A DNA stretch of 64,000 nucleotides, taken from Phenylobacterium sp. Its GTDB lineage: Bacteria > Pseudomonadota > Alphaproteobacteria > Caulobacterales > Caulobacteraceae. The translations under genes were made by a program, and so were the position numbers. This document shows, in pieces, positions 57,880-64,000 of the stretch. Under the pieces are notes generated by a model. It searched no databases, was not told the origin of the DNA, and was given only the letters and a program-made list of their open reading frames with translations. The stretch is from contig NZ_JAUSCJ010000018.1 of assembly GCF_030651185.1 (NCBI RefSeq), positions 62,001 through 126,000 of the forward strand, in the 5' to 3' direction. Each line of letters begins with the position of its first letter. Position 1 is the first letter of the stretch.

Positions 57880-59148
57880 TCAGGTCGCCTCGACCCGCGG
57901 CAGCTCTTCCTCCAGATCCTCCTCCAGACTCCACTCCGCCGCCACGGTGGTGACGGCCACATCGGCGGTGACATTGCCGATGGTGCGGGAGATGTCGGGC
58001 AGGGTCTCCACCGCCAGCAGCAGGGGCAGCAGCTCCATCGGCACCCCCATGGCCATGGAGATGGGGCCCAGCGTGGTGAAGAAGGTCACGGCGCTGGCGA
58101 TGCCGACGGCGGCCAGGCTGACCGTGGCGGCCACCAGCACGCCCACCACCAGCACCAGGGGGGTCAGGTGCACCCCGTAGATGTGGGCCACATAGATCAC
58201 CACGGCCATGTTGCCGGCCGGGCTGGTCATGCGGAACAGGGCCACGGCCATGGGCAGCACCATGCCGCGCACCTTGTCGGGAACCCCCAGCCTCTGGGCG
58301 GTGTCGAGCATGGCCGGCAGCGAGGCCAGCGACGACTGGGTCGAGATGGCCACGGCCTCCACCGGGATCATGGCGCGGACGAAGTCCATCAGGGGGACCT
58401 TGCCCAGCACCACGGCCAGGACCACGGCGATGGCCGCCATGCTCAGGCACATGATCGAGACGATGATCACATAGTGGCCAAGGATGCCGACGGCCCCCAG
58501 GCCCGTGCGGGCGCCGGTGACCAGGGCCAGCGCGAAGACCCCGAACGGCGCGGCCCACAGCACCCAGTGGACCAGGGTCATCATGGTGTCCTTCACGGCC
58601 TCGAAGAGGCCGAACAGGGAGGCGCGCTTCTCGGCGCTGATGCGGGTGGCGGCCAGGCCGAAAACCAGGGCGAAGACCACCAGGGGGGCCATGGCCCCGT
58701 CGGCGGCCACCTTCACCGGATTGGTGGGGATGAAGCTCTTCACCATCTCCTGGATGGTGGGGGTGGGCGGGATCTCGCCATTGGCGGCGGCCGCCGAGGC
58801 GCGCAGGGCCTGGGCGGCCTCCACCGGGGCGGGCCACAGGGCCAGCAAGGCCGGGGTGGCGATGGCCGCGAAGCTGGCCGACAGCACCAGCAGGACGGCG
58901 AACAGCCCCAGGGTCTTGGCCGCGTCACCACCGGCCCGGGCCGTATCGGCGGCCTGGGCCACCCCGGTCACCAGCAGGGCGAAGACCAGGGGGATGATGG
59001 TCATCCTCAGGGCGTCGAGCCAGACCCCGCCGGCCGGCTCGGCCACCGCGATGATCTGCGGCGCGGCGCCGGGAAGGTAGGCGGCGATGGCGGCGCCGGC
59101 GGCGAGGCCGGCCACCAGGCCGATGAGAACGCGGGTCGTCAGGGTCAT
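57880..59148 (-). CDS. Dicarboxylate/amino acid:cation symporter (DAACS family)
   Basis: A 422-residue carrier of the GltP/DctA type. Eight transmembrane segments plus two re-entrant loops are expected; the serine-rich loop STQSSLASLPAML and the binding motif RMTSPAGNMAVV are visible, the latter in place of the NMDG motif of many family members. It has no close partner; substrate could be an amino acid or C4 acid. Confidence 0.88.
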   Translation of the reverse strand: MTLTTRVLIGLVAGLAAGAAIAAYLPGAAPQIIAVAEPAGGVWLDALRMTIIPLVFALLVTGVAQAADTARAGGDAAKTLGLFAVLLVLSASFAAIATPALLALWPAPVEAAQALRASAAAANGEIPPTPTIQEMVKSFIPTNPVKVAADGAMAPLVVFALVFGLAATRISAEKRASLFGLFEAVKDTMMTLVHWVLWAAPFGVFALALVTGARTGLGAVGILGHYVIIVSIMCLSMAAIAVVLAVVLGKVPLMDFVRAMIPVEAVAISTQSSLASLPAMLDTAQRLGVPDKVRGMVLPMAVALFRMTSPAGNMAVVIYVAHIYGVHLTPLVLVVGVLVAATVSLAAVGIASAVTFFTTLGPISMAMGVPMELLPLLLAVETLPDISRTIGNVTADVAVTTVAAEWSLEEDLEEELPRVEAT

Positions 59149-59214
59149 GGGGTCAGGTTCACCGGGCCAGCGCGTCCGCGCCAGCGAAAAAACCGTTGCG
59201 GTCCCGGCGGTTCC

Positions 59215-61131
59215 CTAATCGGGCAGAGCAAAGGCGATGAGCTGGTCGCCGCGCTTGGTGTCGGACTTGGAATGGCCGCCGGCGGCGATCACAACATATT
59301 GCCGGCCCTTCCAGACATAGGTCATCGGCGTGGCCTGGCCTCCGGCCGGCAGCCGGCCCTTCCAGAGTTCCTTGCCCGAGCGGGCGTCGAAGGCCCGGAG
59401 ATAGTTGTCCATGGCCGCCCCGATGAACACCAGGCCGCCGCCGGTGACGATGGGGCCGCCGAAATTGGGGGTTCCGGTCCCCCGCATGAACAGCTGCGAG
59501 CCGGGCGCCAGGTCCCGCGTGGTCCCCAGCGGCACGCGCCACAGCACCTTGCCGTCATGCATGTCGATGGCCGAGAGCTCGCCCCAGGGCGGCGGGTTGC
59601 AGGGCAGGCCGAGCGGCGAGCGCAGCAGCTCGCGCTTCATGCCGTAGCGGGCCCCGGCATTGGGGCTGATCTCCACGTCCGGCTGGGCGGCGCGGGCGGC
59701 CTTCACCGTGTCGGCGGGGATCAGGGTCACCTTGTGCAGGGCGCTGGAGGTGTTGGCGTAGACGATCTGCCGGGTGGGATCGAAGGCGATGCCGCCCCAG
59801 TTCGAGCCGCCGCCGGTGAAGGGATAGATGATCGTGCCCCGCGTGGTGGGCGGGGTGTAGAGCCCCTCGTTGCGGGCGCCCTCCAGCAATTTGCGGCAGG
59901 CGGCTCGGTCCCAGGGGGTCAGGCCGAAGGCGTCCTGCGCCGCGATCCTGTTGGGCGCCAGGGACTTGGGCGCGACCGGGAAGGGCTGGGTCGGGGACAG
60001 GGTCTCGCCGATGGCGCCGCCCTGGGGCACGGCGCGCTCCTCCACCGGTATGACCGGGACGCCGGTGTCGCGGTTCAGCGTGAAGAGCAGGCCCTGCTTG
60101 GTGGTCTGGATCACGGCGGGCGAGGTCACGCCCCGGTAGGTGACGGTGGCCAGGGTCGGCTGGGCCGGGACGTCATAGTCCCAGACGTCATGGTGCGTGG
60201 TCTGGAAGCCCCAGGCCAGCTCGCCGGTGGCCGCCTTGAGAGCCACGACGGAGTTGGCGTGGCCGCCATTGCCGGGCCGGGCGGCGCCATAGAAGTCGGG
60301 GCTGGCGCTGGAGGTGGGCAGGAAGACCAGCCCGCGGGCCTCGTCCACGGACATCGGCGCCCAGACATTGGCGGCGCCGGCCCGGACGGCGGGCCGCGCG
60401 CTGTCCAGGGGGTCGAACCGCCACTTGAGCTGGCCGGTCACCGCGTCGAAGGCGTGGACCGCGCCGGAGGTCTCCTCGACCTTCTGGTTGTCGTCGAGGG
60501 AGGAGCCGACGATCACCAGTCCCTTCGTCACCACCGGCGGCGAGGTGATCTGGGCGCCGCCGGGCCGGGTGAGCGTCACGCCGGGTATGGCCGCCACGAA
60601 CCCCGCCTTGCCGAAGCCCGGACAGGCCCTACCGGTGGCGGCGTCCAGGGCGAACAGCCGCCGGTCGTTGGTGTTCATGAAGATTCGCTCGGCGCAGGGG
60701 GCATCGGCCGGCGCGGCGGGGTTCCTCCAGTAGGCCAGGCCGCGGCAGTTGAAGTCGTTGGGGTAGCGGACATCGGTGGCGATCTGCGGATCGAAGCGCC
60801 ACAGGGCCTGGCCGGTGGCAGGATCGATGGCGCTGGCCGCGTTGAAGGGCGAGCACAGATAGAGCCGCCCCGCCGCCAGGATCGGGGTGACCTGGAATGA
60901 GGCGCGGTCCATGGCCGCGCCCTTGGCGGCCATGTCGCCGGTGGAAAACGACCAGACGGGCTTCAGGCGCCTGACGTTGTCCGGCGTGATCTGGTCGGCC
61001 TGCGAATAGCGCTGTCCACCGGCGTCGCCGCCATAGTGGGCCCAGCCGGCGTCGGGGGCCGGGGCAACGTGGGGCGCGGAACACGCCGCGAGGCTGGCGG
61101 TGGCGAACAGCAACAGGGCGTATCGGGTCAT
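59215..61131 (-). CDS. PQQ-dependent dehydrogenase, membrane glucose-dehydrogenase type
   Basis: A 638-residue lipoprotein (lipobox SLAACS, Cys near residue 17) with eight-blade beta-propeller repeats: WAHYGGDAGGQRYSQADQI at the start, DPATGQALWRFDPQ, NCRGLAYW, HHDVWDYDVPAQPTL. It lacks the amino-terminal membrane domain of mGDH. It probably oxidises a sugar or polyol in the periplasm. No pqq synthesis genes are in the window. Confidence 0.85.
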   Translation of the reverse strand: MTRYALLLFATASLAACSAPHVAPAPDAGWAHYGGDAGGQRYSQADQITPDNVRRLKPVWSFSTGDMAAKGAAMDRASFQVTPILAAGRLYLCSPFNAASAIDPATGQALWRFDPQIATDVRYPNDFNCRGLAYWRNPAAPADAPCAERIFMNTNDRRLFALDAATGRACPGFGKAGFVAAIPGVTLTRPGGAQITSPPVVTKGLVIVGSSLDDNQKVEETSGAVHAFDAVTGQLKWRFDPLDSARPAVRAGAANVWAPMSVDEARGLVFLPTSSASPDFYGAARPGNGGHANSVVALKAATGELAWGFQTTHHDVWDYDVPAQPTLATVTYRGVTSPAVIQTTKQGLLFTLNRDTGVPVIPVEERAVPQGGAIGETLSPTQPFPVAPKSLAPNRIAAQDAFGLTPWDRAACRKLLEGARNEGLYTPPTTRGTIIYPFTGGGSNWGGIAFDPTRQIVYANTSSALHKVTLIPADTVKAARAAQPDVEISPNAGARYGMKRELLRSPLGLPCNPPPWGELSAIDMHDGKVLWRVPLGTTRDLAPGSQLFMRGTGTPNFGGPIVTGGGLVFIGAAMDNYLRAFDARSGKELWKGRLPAGGQATPMTYVWKGRQYVVIAAGGHSKSDTKRGDQLIAFALPD

Positions 61132-61205
61132 GCGCTCAGAGGCGCGTCAGAAACCTTGCCGGTAAAGACCGTTGGGACGAGCGGCGGACCCGCCGGGACG
61201 AACGG

Positions 61206-61619
61206 CTAGCGCCAGGCCTCGCCGGCGGTATAGGCGGCGGGTTCGCGGGTCAGGGCGCGGACCGACTGGTCGTCCAGCTGGCAGGCGGCGATCGGCAGGC
61301 CCTGGGCTATGTCGACGATCCTGCAGGTGACATTCTGGGCGAAGGCCACGGCCATCAGCGAGCCGCGGTTGGCCGGATGGGCCGAGGTCTTGCGCAGGGG
61401 TTCGGGGGCCAGGGCGACCTCCACCCATTGATCGGGGGTGGCGCCGAGCGCCACGCAGAGCCGCTCGGAGTCGAGAACCTGCAGCACCGGGCCATGGATC
61501 TCCGCGCCCACGGCGGGGGCCGACCCCTGGCAGACGGTGCCGGCCTCGGCGGCGCCGGCGACGCCCAACAGGGCCATCGCGCCGATCAGTGCGCAGAGAT
61601 TTTGCAGTCTTGACGCCAC
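61206..61619 (-). CDS. Exported degenerate SNase-like protein
   Basis: A 137-residue exported protein (signal peptide ending AGAAEA). HGPVLQVLDSERLCVALG, WVEVALA and AVAFAQNVTCRIVDI resemble the nuclease (SNase) fold, but the Arg and Glu needed for catalysis are not visible. Four Cys residues (in GTVCQG, RLCVAL, VTCRI and AACQL) suggest disulfides. Function is unknown. Confidence 0.55.
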   Translation of the reverse strand: MASRLQNLCALIGAMALLGVAGAAEAGTVCQGSAPAVGAEIHGPVLQVLDSERLCVALGATPDQWVEVALAPEPLRKTSAHPANRGSLMAVAFAQNVTCRIVDIAQGLPIAACQLDDQSVRALTREPAAYTAGEAWR

Positions 61620-61732
61620 GACGGCCCCGCCGGTTTAGGATTCTGTTAAAACAATCCACAGGGGCCAGCTTTGTTCCGGGTGGACCTGATGTCGCTCCCG
61701 GCCGTTACTGGGGCTAAGCCGAAGGATCAGAG

Positions 61733-62041
61733 ATGAGCAAGCCGATCACCATCACCATCCCCCACGACCTGGGCGCGGCCGCCGCCCGCCAGCGGATCGA
61801 GGAGGGGTTCGGCAAGATCAGCCAACAGTTCGGCGAGGCCGCCGCCAAGGCGCTGACCAAGACCTGGACCGGCGACCGCATGGACTTTTCCGTCGCCGCC
61901 ATGGGCCAGCAGGTCACCGGTCACCTGGATGTGCAGGAGGCCGCCGTACTGATGACCATCAACCTGCCCAACGTGCTCGCCCTGCTGGCCGGCAAGATCA
62001 AGGGCCGGGTCCAGAAGGAAGGCCAGCTGCTGCTCAAATAA
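61733..62041 (+). CDS. Polyhydroxyalkanoic acid system family protein
   Basis: A 102-residue protein matching the PHA granule region family: ITITIPHDLGAAAARQRIEEGFGKI, WTGDRMDFSVAAMGQQVTGHLDV and LPNVLALLAGKIKGRVQKEGQLLL. Such proteins are linked to PHA granule systems, but no PHA genes are here. It overlaps the convergent CPBP gene by 8 bp. Confidence 0.8.
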   Translation: MSKPITITIPHDLGAAAARQRIEEGFGKISQQFGEAAAKALTKTWTGDRMDFSVAAMGQQVTGHLDVQEAAVLMTINLPNVLALLAGKIKGRVQKEGQLLLK

Positions 62042-62960
62042 CCGGCGCTGGGACCGCCAGGGCCCGCCGCCGGTAGAGCCCCTCGACGCAGGCCAGGATC
62101 ACCAGGGCCAGGACGATCTCGAAACCGAGCTCGCTCAACTTCACGGTAGCGGGCGCTGACGAGGGCAACAGCACCTCGCCAAACAGCGCCACGCCGAGAT
62201 TCTGCGTGGCGTGGACCCCGATGCCGAACTCCAGGCCCCCCAGCCGCAGGGTCGCCCAGGCGAAGACCATGCCCAGCAGGGCCCGCGCCGCCAGCGCCCC
62301 GGGATCGAACTCCAGGTGGAAGAGGGCGAAGATCGCCCCGTTGATCAGCAGGACCAGCCACACCTGGCGGGTGAAGGCCCCCACCTGTTGCAGCAGGTAG
62401 CCGCGGAACACCACCTCCTCGGCCCAGGCGGCGATCAGGAAGCCCAGACTGGTGGCGGCCATATAGGCCAGGCGCTGACTCAGGGGCTCGCCGGCGTCGA
62501 GGATCGGCGCCTCGCCGGCCCCCTGCGGCACGAAGACCGAGATCAGGTTCAGCACCATGATGGCCAGGACGCCGGCGGCCGCCCCCCAGGCGAGCCCGCG
62601 CCAGCGGAAGCGCGGCGCCACCGTGATCCAGCTGCGGAGCGGCCGGCGGAAGATCAGCCGCGCGGCCAGCAGCAGCCCCGCCGCCGCCGCCGCCAGCCCG
62701 ATCCCCACCTCCAGGATATAGACGCTGGACTTCAGCAGGCGGGGCAGGTCGGCCAGCTCCCCGCCGATGACGTTGAGCGGCAGGCCCAGATGGCCGCTGA
62801 AGATCAGCGCCACCACCACCAGCACGCTCATGGCGATGGCGGCCGCCGGTCCGGCCACCGCCATCAGCGCCACCCAGCGCGCCCGGCGGTCACGCGCCGT
62901 GGTCAGGGCGAGGAAGGGCGGGGTCGCGCGGCCGGCGAGCACGTCGAGGGCTGGGATCAT
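62034..62960 (-). CDS. CPBP-family intramembrane glutamic endopeptidase
   Basis: A 308-residue multi-pass protein with the CAAX-protease/Rce1 motifs AEEVVFRGYLLQ (EExxxR), FALFHLEFD (FxxxH) and HATQN. About eight hydrophobic segments. Substrates of bacterial CPBP enzymes are mostly unknown; bacteriocin immunity and prenyl-protein processing are known roles elsewhere. Confidence 0.88.
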   Translation of the reverse strand: MIPALDVLAGRATPPFLALTTARDRRARWVALMAVAGPAAAIAMSVLVVVALIFSGHLGLPLNVIGGELADLPRLLKSSVYILEVGIGLAAAAAGLLLAARLIFRRPLRSWITVAPRFRWRGLAWGAAAGVLAIMVLNLISVFVPQGAGEAPILDAGEPLSQRLAYMAATSLGFLIAAWAEEVVFRGYLLQQVGAFTRQVWLVLLINGAIFALFHLEFDPGALAARALLGMVFAWATLRLGGLEFGIGVHATQNLGVALFGEVLLPSSAPATVKLSELGFEIVLALVILACVEGLYRRRALAVPAPVI

Positions 62961-63007
62961 GAGGCGGCAGGTTAGCGCGCGCCGGTCAGCTCGACTATGG
63001 TGGCGCC

Positions 63008-63634
63008 ATGCGCGCCGCGGCTTTCGTCCTCACCGTCACTCTTTTGTCCGCGGCGACCGCCCAGGGTGCCGATCGGGGCGTCATGCAGGACAAGGACACC
63101 CTGCGCGACGCGGCCCTGGCCCCGCTGGAGGACCTGAACCTCAAGCAGAAGGGCATCCCCGATGTCCTGCTCCGGGCGCGGGCCGATCCCTACGACATGG
63201 AGGGGCTCTCCCGCTGCGAGCCGATCGCCGGCGAGATCGGCCGGCTGGACGGCGCGCTGGGTCCCGACCTCGACGAGGCGCCGGCGCCCGACACCCGGAC
63301 GCGGGCCGAGAAGGTGGGCGGGGCGATCAAGGACGCGGGCATCTCGGAGCTGCGCAGTGAAAGCCGCGGCCTGCTGCCGTTCCGGGGCTGGGTGCGCAAG
63401 CTCACCGGCGCCGCGCGCCACGACAAGAAGGTCCAGGCCGCCATCCGTGCGGGCGAGGTTCGCCGGGGCTACCTCAAGGGGGTGGGCATGCGCATGAACT
63501 GCGCCCCGCCCGCCGCCCCCAGCTGGTTCGTGCCCACCCCGCCAAAGAACCCCGTGGAGAAGGTGGTCGGCCAGTCCTTCGACGGCCTCTGGGCGCGGAT
63601 CGTCACCTGGTTCTGGAGCTGGTGGCCGTTCTAA
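63008..63634 (+). CDS. Exported protein of unknown function
   Basis: A 208-residue protein with signal peptide (residues 1-20, AAFVLTVTLLSAATAQG). The mature part (TLRDAALAPLEDLNLKQKGIPDVLLRARADPYD, RCEPIAGEIGRLDGALGPDLD) is largely helical, with a Trp-rich end FDGLWARIVTWFWSWWPF that could touch a membrane. I recognise no named domain. Likely conserved in the family given its codon use and length. Confidence 0.75.
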   Translation: MRAAAFVLTVTLLSAATAQGADRGVMQDKDTLRDAALAPLEDLNLKQKGIPDVLLRARADPYDMEGLSRCEPIAGEIGRLDGALGPDLDEAPAPDTRTRAEKVGGAIKDAGISELRSESRGLLPFRGWVRKLTGAARHDKKVQAAIRAGEVRRGYLKGVGMRMNCAPPAAPSWFVPTPPKNPVEKVVGQSFDGLWARIVTWFWSWWPF

Positions 63635-63635
63635 A

Positions 63636-63779
63636 TTCCTCCCCATAGGGGGAGGGGGACCGCGAAGCGGTGGAGGGGGTTAGGGCTGAGCCAATCCAAC
63701 GGCCCAAGCCCCCTCCGTCTCGCGGCCTGCGGCCCCGATCCACCTCCCCCGAACCGCGCTGCGCGCTGGGGGAGGAATT
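63636..63779. repeat. Dispersed palindromic repeat, family A (copy 4)
   Basis: ATTCCTCCCC at the start, GGTGGAGGGGGTTAGGGC and GCCCCCTCCGTCTCGC in the middle, and CACCTCCCCCGAACCGCG with GGGGGAGGAATTC at the end. The copy fills the gap between the preceding gene and convergent hisE. Confidence 0.75.
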
Positions 63780-63784
63780 CGGCC

Positions 63785-64000
63785 TCAGGTCTCCGACTTG
63801 TGCCGCCAGGCCTTTTCTTCCAGGCCCGAGCGGCCTTCGCGGCTTTCCAGCCAGGCGGCCACGTCGTCCAGGGTGACCCCGGACGCGGCCAGCACCACCA
63901 GGAAGTGGTACATCAGGTCGGCGCTTTCGGCGGCGAGGCCGTCCTTGTCCTTCTGGACCGCCGAGATCACCACCTCGACAGCCTCCTCGCCCAGCTTCTT
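63785..64000 (-). CDS. hisE: Phosphoribosyl-ATP pyrophosphatase, partial
   Basis: The last 71 residues of an all-alpha pyrophosphohydrolase in histidine synthesis; the 5' end lies beyond the window. [18 protein letters not shown] and [23 protein letters not shown] carry the acidic Mg-binding Glu and Asp. The coding frame runs to the last base. Confidence 0.92.
   Translation of the reverse strand, partial: KKLGEEAVEVVISAVQKDKDGLAAESADLMYHFLVVLAASGVTLDDVAAWLESREGRSGLEEKAWRHKSET

Noticed and set aside
61651..61660. ACAATCCACA near 61651 as a DnaA box
   Set aside because: Two mismatches to TTATCCACA and no other origin features around it.

Overview
The window is a high-GC chromosomal segment from an alphaproteobacterium of the family Caulobacteraceae. 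A Phenylobacterium- or Caulobacter-like genome fits best, but the genus is a weak inference from general knowledge. The main evidence is a gene order typical of the Caulobacter replication-origin region: cenR, L,D-transpeptidase, yggS, thiE-like, ntrZ, DUF3576, leuS, lptE, holA, parB, parA, rsmG, mnmG, mnmE, rho, hemJ, hemH, hemE, a 522-bp gap, then ppsR, maf, aroE, coaE, dnaQ, secB. The gap at 50438-50959 lies between divergent hemE and ppsR. It carries two perfect CtrA boxes (TTAA-N7-TTAA), four GANTC sites, three TCCCCA DnaA W-box-like sites and an A/T-richer patch, so I call it the chromosomal origin (Cori-like). Four parS-like sites (GTTTCACGTGAAAC or close variants) lie between parAB and the origin.

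Layout. 0.1-15 kb: murJ, glnD, a small secreted protein, mutS, a GNAT enzyme, a large secreted hydrolase, dnaJ, dnaK, an HExxH protein and alkB. 15-17.3 kb: a chemoreceptor remnant, then a regulatory patch (three 18-bp repeats at an exact 22-bp pitch, an inverted repeat and a perfect FNR/FixK box) in front of a secreted dienelactone-hydrolase-family protein. 17.4-26.8 kb: ftsK, a TonB_C-like protein, fabV, a stand-alone lpxA, a hybrid histidine kinase, lolA, a candidate small RNA and xthA. 26.8-27.7 kb: a VapC toxin with an unusual antitoxin. 28-37 kb: envelope regulation and biogenesis (cenR, ntrZ, lptE), leuS and holA. 37-50.4 kb: the parAB-mnmG-mnmE and hem-rho blocks, transcribed away from the origin. 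51-57.9 kb: a tightly overlapped plus-strand run, interrupted only by secB on the minus strand. 57.9-64 kb: a cation symporter, a PQQ dehydrogenase, several small or membrane proteins, and the 3' part of hisE at the edge.

How the parts relate. The origin region combines replication control (CtrA and CcrM sites), segregation (ParA, ParB, parS), DNA polymerase III subunits (holA, dnaQ), tetrapyrrole synthesis and envelope control (CenR, NtrZ, LptE, LolA, LpxA, MltA). Many neighbours overlap by GTGA, ATGA or TGATG, suggesting translational coupling. Intergenic gaps often hold dispersed palindromic repeats of at least three families, one nested inside another. No tRNA, rRNA, CRISPR array or intact transposon was seen.
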